DNA of 64,000 nucleotides from Chenopodium formosanum (GCA_024500155.1 CM044877.1:32549001-32613000); one strand, 5' to 3'; positions 46,863 through 59,499 are shown, counted from the stretch's first letter. Notes: generated from the sequence alone by a model not told the origin. A program made the numbers and translations.

Positions 46863-48360
46863 ATGGCTACTAAGGAAGATATCGAGAACATCAACAGGAC
46901 AATTGAAATGTTGTCTAACATGATGCAAACACACACCACTAGAGTCAACACGGTAAAGCAAGACAATTAAAACAATGTCACTGCCGCTGCAATGGACAAG
47001 ATTAAGGAACAGATGAGTAAGATTTCTGAAGAATTCACTTATGTGGAACAACCTGTCACCTCTTCGTCCATAAGGGACAAGCTTCCTGAGAAGTTTTCCA
47101 CTGCTGACATTCCCAAGTTCAAGCCTACTGATAATCCGCTTTTCCATTTGAAGGCTTTTTCTGCAACCATGGCTCTTAAGGGAGTAGATGTGACACTCTT
47201 CCCTACAGTGTTCCCTCTTTCCTTGGAGCATGCCTGTCAACAATGGTTCTACTCTTTGGAATCCAAACATGTCGCGACCTAGGAGGATGTTGCTAAAATA
47301 TTTATGAATCATTACAAGTGTAACATTCAGGCCAAGACTTCTGAACGTGAACTCTCCATTCTTAAACAGAAAGAGAATGAAGGCTTCACCACTTACTTAA
47401 GCAGGTGGAGGGAAACAACTGCACTCTTGGTGGATCCCCCCAAGGAAAAAGAGATGGTTTGCTTGTTCATTGCCAATCTGACTCATAAGTAAAAGCAACA
47501 CTTGAAGTTTCTGGCTATGAGTACCTTTGAAGCTGTATACGATATTGGGATCAATATCGAGGGTGAACTGATGAAGATTGCTGGTAGCAACAATAATAAC
47601 AACACTTGGAAAAACAAGAAGAACGACACTCCTTCTTCTTTGTCTTCCAAGCCCAATAACGCTACCAATAATATCAATATCAATGATGTGCTGGCCCTTA
47701 ATGCTCCTCCTCAAAGATTCCAAAGGCAAAGGAGGGTTTACACGCCTTTGGATGACTTATGATGCTGCTTTTGACCCTTTGCATGGTCAAGGACTGATTA
47801 TGCTAATTGGACCATCTCCAGAACCTCGACCAGAGAATTGGACCGCTAGCTTTGACCCCAATGCTTATTGCAAGTTTCATCAAGGCAAGGGTCATAATAC
47901 CGAGAAGTGTTAGAGGTTGAAGGATGCAATCCAAGACCTAATTGATGCTAATCAACTTCATGTCCCTCCAGGGGGCAAGAAGCCTAACATTCAAACAGGT
48001 CCTCTTTCCGATGCTTTGGCTATCATGGGAGATGAAGTCTCCTTTGATCCGTCAATACTCATTCAACCTGTGAATGAACCTCTGCCGGAAGTTGTATTTG
48101 TCTCGAGTTATGAAGAACTGAATGGAATTTGGGATAGTGATGATGAAGACGTCTATCTCAAGGATATAGCCTATTCATCTCTTGGCACAAGTGAAGATGT
48201 TTGGAGAGACCTTGAGGTCAAGGTTCTCACTAGAAGTGGACGGTTGCAACAACCTAGTCCACCTCCACCGCAATCACATCCGATAGTTGATCCCATTGAC
48301 CCTGTGAACAACAATGTGGTCAAACAATTACAAAAGACCAAGGTGGAGACGAATGTATGA
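46863..48360 (+). pseudogene. Gag of element F, multiply interrupted
   Basis: It starts MATKEDIENINRTIEML and contains a retrotrans_gag domain (CQQWFYSLE, ENEGFTTYLSRWRE) and one C-x2-H-x4-H-x4-C finger (47869-47910). In-frame stops lie at 46968-46970 (TAA), 47280-47282 (TAG where D has Trp), 47490-47492 (TAA) and 47911-47913 (TAG). A frameshift near 47755 moves to another frame. A second shift near 48357 (ATGA overlap) returns to the original frame, so gag and pol were originally one frame. Nonfunctional. Confidence 0.88.
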
Positions 48361-50390
48361 AGATTTTGGCCACCTCTCACGAGCATCGAAAAGCTGTGAT
48401 GAATGCTCTGGTGAAAATAGGAGTTGATGATATGACTCCTCAAGGACTGGTCAACTTTCTCACTACTGAATTGCCAAGTACTAGTAATCTGATCTCGTTT
48501 TCTGACAAGGATCTGCCCCTAGAAGGGGATCAACATAATAAGGATTTACACCTCACTGTGGTGTGTAGGCAGATGAATGTTCCTATGAGCCTGGTTGATA
48601 ATGGCTCTGCAATCAATGTCTGCCCACTCCGCACTGCAAAGAATTTGGGCATAAAGAATGAGAAACTGACTCCCTCTACTCAAGGGATTCGCGCTTATGA
48701 TAATACTCGCCGTCAAGCCGTGGGTACTATCATACTAAACATAACTACTGGGGCCATTGAACGTCGCACCAAATTTCAGGTGGTGGACATTAAGGCCTCT
48801 TTCAATCTGTTATTAGGACGTCCTTGGCTCCATGAGCTAAAGGCAATCCCATCATCGTTGCAGCAGAAAGTGAAAGCCATAGTTGAAGGGGTTCCAATTA
48901 CCATTGATGCTTCTCCCATGAGCATTCAAGTTATCGACACTCCTATCGTCCATGTCGAACATGACGAAGAAGACGAAGATCTTTGGGGGTTTTCACTCGA
49001 TGATGTTCTCATGATCGAAGAAGAGGAGAAGTGTCATCTCGACTTCGATCCCTATTCAAACACCAACATTAATGCCACTATGAAGAACCAAGGGCATTTC
49101 CCTGGAATGACCCTCGGGCTTAAAAAGAAAATGGATGAAATTTGGGGCCATCCTGGTGCACTCAAGAAGGATACTTTTGGCTTGAGAGTCAAGCCAACAA
49201 AAGAAGATGTGAGACAAGCCCTCTTGAAAATGAAGGCTCGCAATAATGCTCAAATCATGAAAACGGAAATGGCCATGGATCCATATCCATTCACTCTTAA
49301 TGTCCAGTACATCAAAGAAGGGGAAGACTTCCCATGCTATGAATTCCCTGAGTCTTTCGTCCACGATGGGAAGCGTGAACCTGGATTCGAGATGTTCCTC
49401 GATTATGACTTTGTCGATGGAGGCGAAGAACTTTTCACAACTGAGGAACCAGCTAGTCCAAGCTCTGATGACCTAAACATTAACCTTCTTTTCGGACTAG
49501 AAAAGAATGAATCCAACTCTACCTACCATGATGATTCCGAGCTCATTCAAGCTGTCATATCAAACAAGGATTTTGACCCCTCCGAGTTAATCGTCCAAGC
49601 TGATAATATTTCAAAGGGATGGCGTAAGACATTGAGGATCACTACGCCAAGCGGAGAGAAGTTGGAAATAACCGCTGGTGAAGGTCCTATGTTTGATGAG
49701 TCTGAGTCGTCTGGGTCCGAGTCCGAGTCTGAGTCTAAGTCTGTAGACGAGTCCTTAGAGTCTAAGGCCGACCCTCTTTCTGCTATAGAGTCCAATCCTG
49801 AGTCTCTTGTTGAGTCGTCTCTCGTTGAGTCTTCTCTTTCCGGTGAGGTCGCAGCTGACCTTGCCCCTCTTGATGTATTAACCGATGAATTCAATAAAAT
49901 GAGTACCTTTGCTTACGATGCGTGTCATTCCCTTAGCCCTGATCAATATGAATTTGCTAATGATAAAAATGACAAAGAAATAATAAAAGCAATGGAAGAA
50001 CACGAAAATAAAATGACAGTTATCAAAGATACAAAAACAGTTAATATTTTCAATGATACGACTGTTAAAGAAGTAAAAATTGGATTAACACTAAGTCAAG
50101 ATGAACGCAAAGAGCTAATTAACTTGCTTAGTAAATTTGTTGATGTATTTTCTTGGTCATACCAAGATATGCCAGGAATTGACAGGGATATAGCTCAGTA
50201 TACGATACCACTCATTCCAGGTATGAAGCCTGTCAAACAAATGCTGCGCTGTATGAAACCGGTTGTGGCTCTCAAAATCAAAGAAGAAATGAGAAAGCAG
50301 TTGGCCGCAGGTTTCATTAAAGTATCCAGAATGGATAGCAAATGTGGTTCCAGTTCCAAAAAAGGATGGAAGGGTCAGAATGTGTGTTGA
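48357..50390 (+). pseudogene. Protease and linker region of Tat pol (element F)
   Basis: The open stretch holds an aspartic protease domain, about 48540-48880. The active site is VDNGSAINVCP at 48594-48626 (D-N-G-S, the Tat variant of D-[ST]-G) and the end motif is LLGRPWLH (48806-48832). A long acidic, serine-rich linker follows (Ser/Glu runs at 49690-49830). The pre-RT segment begins LSQDERKELINLL at about 50088. Near 50325 an extra A shifts the frame, so this ORF ends in unrelated residues while RT continues in the next frame. Confidence 0.88.
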
Positions 50391-51060
50391 TTACAGGGAC
50401 CTCAATAAAGCAATCCCGAAAGATGGGTTCCCTCTACCTCACATTGACATTCTGGTCGATAACACAGCAAACCATGCACTCCTATCGTTCATGGACGGCT
50501 ACGCCGGATATAATCAAGTATTAATGGTTGAAGAAGATATGGAGAAAACCACATTCATCACAATGTGGGGTACATATTGCTATACGGTAATGCCATACAG
50601 GTTGAAAAACGCGGGTGCCACCTACCAAAGGGCAGCCACAGCATTGTTACATGATATGATGCACAAAGAGGTGGAGGTCTATGTCGATGATATGATCGTT
50701 AAGTCTAAAGATCGCCCAGGCCACATTATTGCACTTGGCAAGTTCTTTAAAAGACTCCGCAAGTACAACATGAGATTAAATCCAGCAAAGTGTGCATTCG
50801 GAGTCACGTCAGGAAAATTACTTGGATATGTGATCAGTTCTCGAGGGATTGAAATAGATCCCACAAAAGTAAAAGCGATCATGGCCATGCCACCGCCCAA
50901 GAATGAGAAGAAAATTCGAGGTTTCATTGGAAGGTTGCAATATATAAGTAGGTTCATATCAAAACTCATAGCGATATGTGAACCTATATTTAAGAAGCTT
51001 AAGAAAAATATCCCAGTCACATGGGATGACGATTGCCAAAAAGCTTTCGACAAAATCAAA
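50326..51060 (+). pseudogene. Reverse transcriptase domain of element F
   Basis: RNA-dependent DNA polymerase core. Motifs in order: VPVPKKDGRVRMCVDYRDLN, FMDGYAGYNQ, FITMWGTYCYTVMPYRLKNA and the catalytic YVDDM at 50680-50694, then LNPAKCAFGV and GKLLGYVISSRGIEIDP. The open frame 50344-51231 has no internal lesion, so the RT core itself is intact though upstream fusion is lost. Confidence 0.92.
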
Positions 51061-51480
51061 GAGTACCTGGCAAACCCACCCGTGCTAGCACCAGCAATAC
51101 CTGAATTTCCTCTTCGACTTTACCTTACGGTCACAAGAGAAACGATGGGGGCAATGCTAGCACAAGAAATCGAAAGCAAGGAGAATGCAATTTACTACTT
51201 GAGCAAGAAGCTTCAAGGACACGAGACATGATACACGCCACTTGAAAAGTTGTGTCTCGCACTTGTGTGGGCCGCACAGAAACTAAGACATCACATGCTC
51301 ACTCATACAGTGCATGTCGTGTCCAAGATGGATCCTCTCAAATACTTGTTTGAAAAAGCAACACTCAATGGCAGATTATCAAGGTGGATAGTCAACCTTG
51401 CTCAGTTCGACTTGAAATTTGTACCACAAAAAGCCATCAAAGGTTTTGCGGTTTCTGACTTCTTAGCAGACTTTCCGCTA
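51061..51480 (+). pseudogene. First (degenerate) RNase H domain of element F
   Basis: It follows RT directly: FPLRLYLTVTRETMGAMLAQ, then AIYYLSKKL, a TGA stop (51229-51231), TPLEKLCLALVWAAQKLRHH, and the terminal VSDFLADF. The first acidic position is not an obvious catalytic Asp, consistent with the known decay of this domain in Tat elements that gained a second RNase H. Confidence 0.8.
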
Positions 51481-51539
51481 GAAGAAGTTGAGAAAGAAGA
51501 AGATGAGTACGATTTCCCTGACGAAGATTTATTCATGAC

Positions 51540-52017
51540 CGAAGAGGATAGCTGGACGCTCTATTTCGATGGAGCTTCAAACCAAAAAGGTTGTGGTGTA
51601 GGAGTCTTGCTTGTATCACCCAATGAAGAGCATGTCCCAATTTCCATGAAGCTCGACTTTGATGTCACCAACAATGCCGCAGAATATGAAGCATGTATTT
51701 TGGGGTTAGAAACAGCTATCGCCTTGGGAATTAAGAAGCTCAGAATCTACGGTGATTCTTCACTAATCATTAACCAAATCTCCTAGAGATGGAAAGTGAG
51801 AAGTGAAAGTCTCGCTACGTATCAAGCTCATTTAGAAACTCTCACGGAGCAACTAAATGAAGTGGAATATACGTATTTGCCGAGAGAAGAAAACCAGTTT
51901 GCCGACGCACTAGCTAAATTAGCATCAATGGTGCGAATTCCAACGGATACAATCAGAATGCCGTTGACCATACAAAGAAGATATGAACCGGCTTACGTTC
52001 ACGCACTTGATTATTAA
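51540..52017 (+). pseudogene. Second, archaeal-type RNase H of element F
   Basis: WTLYFDGASNQKGCGVGVLL, AAEYEACILGL, RIYGDSSLI and NQFADALAKLAS give the four acidic positions D-E-D-D. A TAG (51784-51786) interrupts between the third and fourth. The frame ends at TAA (52015-52017) and integrase continues in another frame. Acquisition of this domain downstream of the original RNase H is a Tat-lineage character. Confidence 0.85.
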
Positions 52018-53293
52018 ACAAGAATCGCAAGAAGAAGATGAAGAGCCATGGTATACATATATCCTTAATTACGTGATAAGAGGAGAATACCCTCCTAATA
52101 TTGATAAAAGGGCACGCCGTGCTTTGAGGCTCCTGGCCTCACAGTATGTGCTCATAAGGGGAGAACTCCACAAGAGGACTGCAATGGGGAGAAATCTCTT
52201 ATGCATAGCCAAGAAATAAGCACACAGAACCATGGAAAACCTTCATGCCGGTATATGTGAAATGCACATGAATGCGAAGATGTTAGTCCAAAAGATTTAA
52301 CGACAAGGTTATTATTGGACTACTATGGAGAGAGATTGTCACGAATACGTCAAGAAATGTATGAAGTATCAAGTCTACGCAAATTTGCAGCACGTTCCAC
52401 CTTCGCTTCTCTACACATATACTTCTCTATGGCCTTTCTCCACTTAGGGCATCGACATCATTGGAAAGATAACGCCACCAGGAAAAGGGGGGCATGAATT
52501 CATCCTCGTAGCAATCGACTATTTCACCAAATGGGTTGAAGCTGCCTCATATGCTAAGCTAACGGCAAACCACGTAGTTCAATTCATTGAGAAAAATATC
52601 ATATGCCGCTATGGGGTACCTCATGAGAAGATCAGTGATAATGGAACACATTTCCAAGGCAAATGCGCGGAATTATTACAGAAATATCATATCAAGCATC
52701 ACAGATCATCACCTTACAGACCACAAACAAATGGTGCGGTCGAATCGGCCAACAAAAATGTGAAAACTATCATCGAAAAGATGACCGAAAATTACAAAGA
52801 TTGGCCAAGTAAGCTACATTTCGCCCTTTGGGGTTATCGAACCTCTGTTCGTACATCAACGGGGGCTACCCCTTTTTCTTTGGTTTATGGAGTTGAAGCT
52901 GTACAACCAATAGAACTCAAAATCCCTTCTCTCCGAATCGCGTTGGAAAGCTAACTAGAAGAAGTCGATTGGATTAGAGCAAGATATGATGAACTAGTCT
53001 TACTTGATGAAAAACGCTTGGCAACTTTGCATCATGTTCAAACCTACCAACAGTGTATGGCGCGACATTTCAATAAAGAAGTCAAGACTAGGAACATCAA
53101 AGAAGGTATCCTGGTGCTTAAGGCACTCCGCAAAAATGTGTTGAATCCAAGAGGAAAATTCAGACCAAATTGGCCAGGTCCGTACATTGTTAAACCCATC
53201 TTGTTTGGCGGAGCGGTACAATTGGTAGACATGGACGGTAACAGTTTCCACAATTTAACCAACTTGGATCAACTTAAGAAATTCTATGCCTAG
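52010..53293 (+). pseudogene. Integrase of element F
   Basis: The zinc domain reads LHAGICEMHM...RDCHEYVKKCMKYQ, where the last Cys of the HHCC set appears replaced by Tyr. The core has D in LVAIDYFTKW, D in KISDNGTHF and E in GAVESANK. The C-terminal part includes GKFRPNWPGPYIV and ends NLDQLKKFYA at 53293. Stops lie at 52217-52219, about 52297, about 52450 (TAG in place of Trp in the usual FSTWGID) and 52952-52954, all in one frame. Confidence 0.9.
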
Positions 53294-53928
53294 TTGCATG
53301 GGATCATGACCCAATAGAGCTACGTTTTGCCTAATTCCTTTTTAAGGATACGTAGGCAACCCCTCAAGGGGGCCCGACCACTTTAAAAAAATAAAATCCT
53401 CCCTCCGTCGATCAAGTATACGCTCAAGTTCAACATTGCGTCACAACAAAACAGATCTAAAAAAAAGGAAGGGTTGCCGCGTCACGGGACAATCCACCGT
53501 GTCACGGCACAGTCCACCGTGGCACGGTGAAATTGGAAAAAAAAAAAAAAAAAAAAAAAGAGTTTGTCGCGCCACGGGAAACTGTACCGTGTCACGGCAA
53601 ATTTTCACCGTGCGCGGTGGACCTACAACAAAAAAAAATGTCGTGACGCGGGAATTTCCAACGTGTCACGGAATTTTTTTACCGTGGCACGGTGGAATTT
53701 CAGATTTTTCGATTTTTTTTAGTGACGTAGTCTTTGCGAATTCAGTTATTTGTTCGATGTTTTTTATTTTCATTTTTCCACTGCGTCCGACTCCTTGACT
53801 CAGATATTAAAAAAAAAAAAAGTCAGTGTAATTTTTTTAAGGCGAAAATAAATATGCTATTATTATTGAAATAAATGTGACTACAATTATTGGCATCATG
53901 CGCCTTATTTTAAATCATAAATACTGAT
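53294..53928. other. Post-integrase spacer with motif cluster
   Basis: It starts with the conserved TACGTTTTGCCTAATTCC...ATACGTAGGCAACCCC segment found after integrase and in D. It then carries a dense cluster of CCGTGTCACGG variants (53474-53696) with A-runs. No gene. Confidence 0.7.
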
Positions 53929-55426
53929 CTAATCCCTCTTCACTTTAGGAACCTCCTTCTCTTTTTTAACTAGGTCGACCTTCACCATTAATGTGTCTTT
54001 TGTAGCCCGAACCGTCACACCCCTAGTCGAACTTTCACCCCTTTCACCTTTCTTAAAATTCTTTGGTTGTTTCTCTCTATAAACAATCTTCTCCTTACCC
54101 TTCCCTTTCACATAATTCTTCTTTTTCGGCATTATAGAAGTCTTAAACTCAATCCCTTGTGTTCTTGGACCTAGACGATCTTTAAGAGGCGCTTTCTTAT
54201 TTCCAAGACGACTCTTCACATTAGATTTGCGTGATCCGACTCGTTTCCTCCAACTTCTAGGATTCAACCATGCCTTGTATGCACTAGATAAGGGAGGAGG
54301 AGCTTGGTTACTTGCAGAAACGGTCCACAAAGGTCTTCCAATCTAATAAGTCTCGTATTTGTGAACGTTACTTTCATGCAACGATACTTCACGAGGACTA
54401 TCGTTATAGCGTGGAACTACTTGTTCAAGTCCATAATGTCGCATCAGTCTAGAAGGACAATAAAAAGTCAGTCTTGAGATACTAGGAACACGGCAATACG
54501 GAGTATCATTCGTACCAACAATCCTAGTAAGCCTCCACCAAGGCACCACCCAACGAATGGAAAATTCTCTCTTTGCAAAGAAATTTTTCCAGTCTTCATA
54601 CGACATGTTCACAGAGTAATTCTTCTTCCTGCGGACTAAATCGTTAGGGCCATATTTTTCAATATCGTCGGGGGCTTCAAATAGTTCTAAACGCTCCATC
54701 AACCAAATCTGCAAAAAAAATAAATAAATAAATAAATTGCAGATTCCACCGTGACACGGTGCCTGTTTTGTGTCACGGGGGCTACTCGGAGCGTATTTTT
54801 ACCTGCATTAGTACTAGTGAGCCCTTCTTGATGGCTTTCCGGTCAGCTTTTGCTTCGTCAAGGCCACGAAATGTTTCTCCAAGGCACGTAGGCATAGGAG
54901 ACCTCCCAAATTCCACATGTTCAAGCACGGATGCTAGACAAGCATGTCCTACCCTACCGTTTGCAAATAAAAGCTTGCTAAACATGAAAAAAATGTATGC
55001 CCTTCTACGGTATACATGATAGGACTCAGAGACAGGGCGATTGAATTATAAATTTGCAAGTTTTTCCAAGTCTACCTCATTACCACACACAATTCTATTT
55101 AAATCTGGATCTCTAAGATTCCGATGGCGTTCAAAGTCTTGGTAATAATACTCCCGTAGGGTAGGCATGGCAATAAGATTTCTGGCAGGAAATCCAAAGA
55201 TGGCACCGAATTCCTCCGGCAGGGGACATATTTTATCGTAATCAAATTGAAAACAATGTGTTTCTGGACTCCAATAGTCTAATGCTGCCCTAAGAAAATC
55301 ATGTTCAATCGCTACATGCCTCAGGGCTAGTAAACCCCTGACATGAAACAATTCCAACTCTCTTTTGTCAGCATTGGTCAAAGAATAAGACTAGTCGCAC
55401 AATGTATTATCAAAATTCTGAGACAT
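53929..55426 (-). pseudogene. Antisense gene 1: DUF7745-like protein
   Basis: It starts at ATG 55426 (MSQNFDNTLCD) and reads, after a TAG, RHVAIEHDFLRAALDYWSPE and CPLPEEFGAIFGFPAR, the pattern of the plant-mobile-related DUF7745 family. An intron is supported: donor CAG|GTAAAA (54803/54802), acceptor TTTGCAG|AT (54709/54708), joining LVLMQ to IWLMERLELFE in phase. The C-terminal 150 residues are Lys/Arg-rich. In-frame stops near 55393, at 55046-55048 and at 54343-54345 make this copy nonfunctional. Function of the family is unknown. It lies antisense between integrase and 3' LTR, as reported for extra ORFs of Tat elements. Confidence 0.72.
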
Positions 55427-55493
55427 TATTATTGAAATATGAAATTCTAATTATTTGTGTTTCGTAATTATGCATATCATGAATATACTGGTC

Positions 55494-55670
55494 CTATTTT
55501 ATAACAAAAACGCTCATAACTACTCAGAAATTATCTTTCTATACGCGTAAACCACACCGTTGTAGAATACGCGCACCGTGACACGGGAAGTCCCACCGTG
55601 TCACAGGAATTTGTGCCGCGACACGGCAGATCTTGTCGTGACACGGTGTACGGTGTCGTGTCGCGGCGCC
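55494..55670 (-). promoter_or_regulatory. Candidate promoter of antisense gene 1
   Basis: On the minus strand a CCGTGTCACGG/CCGTGACACGG cluster (55670-55575) is followed by TATAAAATAGG (55504-55494), about 70 bp upstream of the start codon at 55426. The order cluster, TATA, ATG repeats that of the LTR promoter. Confidence 0.55.
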
Positions 55671-55679
55671 CACGCGTTT

Positions 55680-56214
55680 TCTTTTCTTTTTTTTTTATCT
55701 TTTCCTATATCTATCCGGATTTTTTTTAGTATTTCATCTTCACCGTTTATTTTTCTGTTTTTCGAGAGTTTCATTCCTAATAAATTCTCAACTTTTTTTT
55801 TTATTAATATTTTTTTTTACTTTTATCATTTTATTTTTATTTATTTATTTATTTATTATTTTTTATTATTTTATTCATCGTTATTATTTATTATTTCTAT
55901 TATTATTTTTCTTTGGGGAAGTTATAAACCTCGTCCCATTTCCAAACATATTTATTTTGGAGTATTTGTAAAACTTATTCAAATTTTTCTTTTCTTTTTA
56001 TTTCTTTTTCTTTTGGAAAAGGTCGGTACCCTTCACTTACTCCACTTTTGTTTTTTGTCGCGTCATTAATAAATACAAAACCACACACAATGAGTCTCAA
56101 GCACACACTAACACACACTAATAAATACATAAACTGTGAATAATGTACAAAATGAGTCATAATAAATAAGCTGCGTCAAGTGTCATCACAGTATGTACAA
56201 ATAAAGACCCTCGG
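55680..56214. other. AT-rich spacer between antisense genes
   Basis: Pyrimidine- and T-rich sequence with ATTTATTTATTT runs (about 55836-55860). The plus-strand ORF here is low complexity with no motif. It probably contains the 3' UTR of antisense gene 2. Confidence 0.5.
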
Positions 56215-58758
56215 TCAAAAACCTGCAGAACTACAAGAGTTAGGATCAGTGTCATCTCTAGCCTGTGAGTATGGGAACGATAGGCCAAAGAGTCCTGCCA
56301 TCATCCGAGTACGAGGAGTAGTTTCCCTACTAGTCCCTGTAACTCCAACAGCAGTCAAACTCAAAGCAGGACCCGTCCAATTGGCAAACGGTGTAGACTG
56401 ACTCAAAGAAACGGGAATCGTCGGTGGAGGCATCGTCCCATACACTGGAACTGAAAACAAGCCTGACACTAGTAGAGAAACCCCAGACGACGTAGCTGAA
56501 ATAAGCCAGGATCCACGGGAGTCAAAACTTGCCTAAACTCAAGCTGTGAAGGCTGCGAAAACGACTGTCGCTGCCATTGAGCCTCTTGAAACGGCTGAGT
56601 AATCTGAGGCTCCCGCTGAGACTGAGAATGCCAATGAACCTCAGGAGATCGTCTACCACGACTAGGCTCTCCCTCGTCCGAGCCTCTATGCCTCGAGCGC
56701 GGGACCTCCGTTGCTCCTGAAAGATACAAAATCGAAAGACGTCAACAATGCAAAATAAAACAAATGGTAGAAACGAGAAAAAATGAACATACCTTAAGAA
56801 CATCGCCAGAACTGCTACGACAACTCCTACCAAGCCGAAGCTTGATGATGCATTACTTCAGAGCGTCAACCAGCTTCACGAATCCTATCATATCCGGGCG
56901 GGTAGGCTGAGAACCAAACAGATAAAAATCATTAACAAGCGGTGCTAAAAGGGATGAATAATGCATCAAAAACTTACCGGCTTAAAAACCTCAGGCAGAG
57001 ACTCCGGCGCCTGTCTGAAAATCTCTAGCGCGTCAGCAATATGGTCCTCGGTAATACCAATCGGCCCTGGGTAGCGGACAGATTGAGGCGGAATCTCAAT
57101 CCTCCCCACACGATGAACAGTCATCTGAAAATACAATCGAATAATCAAGTTATTCGACTATTTAAATAGAGACTAGCGACAAAACTCCTCAAAAGAAATC
57201 ATACCTCAGGAAGGCGGGGTGGAGGAGCCAGAGAGGGAAGCAAGTCCAGCGCATAATCACCCTCCATGCGCACAAGCTCCTGCCAAGGAAAAGTGTAGCG
57301 CTCTCCCCTGTTTATCAACTCCCTAAGCAAGCGCGAGTCCAGCATCGACTCTGGTGGAGATAAGGGCACCCCAAAGCAATCACCACTGTGCTGACGAACG
57401 ACACGCTCCCCCAGATACCAGACAAAGCGTCTGGTACCAACCAAAACAGTGCAGTACGCTGAAAGTTGCAAGGCCTCGGGAAGATTAGTCATCCCAGCCC
57501 AAAGACGATACTGGATATCAATAGCAACCTGAAAACCATAAAAAGTTGGCATGAAGCACCGAAAATAACCTCAAGAGAGAAAATAACAGGCTACAAAACT
57601 AATTCTTACGCCAATAGAAGAGGTGCCTCGGCGTAGCAGCCCGCACAGCGCAGAGACAGACTCCACCCGTGTCTCTCCTCGGTCACGCCAGCTGGCCCCG
57701 ATAGGGAAGTCATGAACCGCTCCACGACGCCGTCGAGGAGCCAATCCTGGGAAGTACTCGTAGAACCATGGCTGCAATGAAAAGTAATCTTTGATCACAT
57801 GAGTCGAACAAATTAAAATAAAACAAGAATAGGAAAGGATCGTCACCTCTATGGCTCTCCATAAACCGTAGACAGTGACAGGGGACTCGTCGTTCAGCTG
57901 CCTACAGCCATGACATAACGACAAGAGAAGGTCGGCATATCCGAGGCTGGCCCAGCTAAAGGATCATATCTCACTGATCCTGACTAAAGAAGGAAGGTAG
58001 CAAAGGAGTGCACGCGAACTCTTATCAGGAGAAAGAGTCATGAAAATGAGAATCAAAATGAAGATCCGCACTAGCTGCTCAGGTGATGTCTCCTCCATGT
58101 CGAAACCACGGGCTAAAACCGATGCCAACTCTGATCTCCCGCTCCTAGGACCACCTCGAGACACTAGTTGGGTCCTTATATGCTGAACGATCGGACCTAA
58201 CAAGTCAGCTGCCTCAGCCGCTCCCCAAGAAAGATCAGACATCTGTGCTACGACCCGGTCAGTGAAGCGTAGACCACTAATCATGCTAAAGTTCAGAGGG
58301 GTCATTGTCATCTCCCCCCAAGCAAAGTGAAAGGTGTTGGTAGTATCCCAAAAATACTCCAACAACGCGCAAACGACTGTCGCACCACAACCCTGGGGGC
58401 TGCGAAACCCTACGATCGCCGAATAAAAGTCCACTAAACCAGCTGATTCCCATAAGGCGTTCGTAGCGGGATCCCTCGTGATAATCCGATGAAGTCGAGG
58501 AATCAAGTCTCCAGCTCTAAAACCGTGATGGCGAAGCGTGCCGTCAACTATGCCGGCAAGTGGACGATGAGAAACGTGGTTCTCACGACAGAAAACCAAC
58601 TGGTTTGATGTCCACGGAGGTGGAGCCCACCTACCTCTACCCGTAGAGGCCCGAGGCTCAGACTCTAAGACGTCGTCATCCATACCCTCGGGAACGTGGG
58701 AATGCCCTCCTGAAAAGCCTGACGCCGGCCATGAGTGGAAACATCGCGATACCGTCAT
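56215..58758 (-). pseudogene. Antisense gene 2: plant mobile domain (PMD) protein, multi-exon
   Basis: Probable exons 58758-57847, 57771-57610, 57528-57205, 57124-56978, about 56909-56790, and one or two more to 56215, with GT/AG borders. The PMD (PF10536) signature is clear in exon 1: WESAGLVDFYSAIVGFRSPQ, then CALLEYFWDTTNTFHFAWGE. Exon 2 has WFYEYFPGLAP and exon 3 RRFVWYLGERVVRQ. The tail is Ser/Arg/Gln-rich. A TGA (57964-57966) in exon 1 and a TAA in exon 5 break the frame. ATG 58758 follows an acceptor (CCTAG|ATG). Cellular PMD proteins such as MAIN/MAIL act in silencing and gene expression. The role inside the transposon is unknown. Confidence 0.8.
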
Positions 58759-59391
58759 CTAGGCATGTTATGATAAAAATAAAAATCTAAATGCTTAGCA
58801 TCATTTCCTAAGACATTTAGTTATTTATATCGAGTTGCATTTTAATAAAAATTCTAAATGCTTAGCATCATTTCCTAAGTTATTTAGTTATTTATTGCAT
58901 TATACGTTAAATTTTTACCTCAAGGCTAAAAATTGGCAAAATAATGGAATTATTTATAGTATTTAGTTTCTCCATGACGAATTAATACTATGTTCTCCTA
59001 ATTGCATGATACTATGTTCTCCATGAAAATGTAGTACATACATAACACAAGACATGTTTCAAAATTGTACAAAAAAAACAATATATCGACGCATCATGGC
59101 ATATTTTACAAGATCTACAACCAATATGTCATTATTTCAAGTGCAAAAAAACAACATGAACAACAAGAACACCATTTCCCACTAAAAATGGTGATTTGCT
59201 CAATTCTTCACCAAATCATGCAATTTTTGGCTCAAATCACTCACAAACACACATACATACATATACAAGTAAATTCATAGCAAGAATTTCAACATAAACC
59301 TCAAAATCAAAAAATCCCTAAATTGATTTTTAAGGGTTTTTACAAGAAATTATTTGAAGCAAATTTGAGACAAAAATCAAAGGAAACTTAC
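58759..59391 (-). other. Probable 5' UTR intron of antisense gene 2
   Basis: Donor ATCTATG|TAAGTTT-type site at 59391 and acceptor CCTAG at 58759, immediately before the start codon. The same donor context and a similar acceptor (ATGCGACTAG, about 43943-43952) occur in element E's copy. Confidence 0.55.
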
Positions 59392-59499
59392 ATAGATCCT
59401 TGTGGAGAACCAAAAATGAAGAAAATAGCGAAAATTTAGAGCCAAATTGATGAAAATTAAGCTCCAAAATTCACAAAAACGTGAAGACACCAGAGCAGC

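Noticed and set aside
49547..49894. Acidic minus-strand ORF
   Set aside because: It is the opposite-strand shadow of the Ser/Glu-rich linker in F's pol frame.
55578..56069. 163-codon plus-strand ORF rich in Phe and Ile
   Set aside because: It is low-complexity T-rich sequence downstream of the antisense gene 1 promoter region, not coding.
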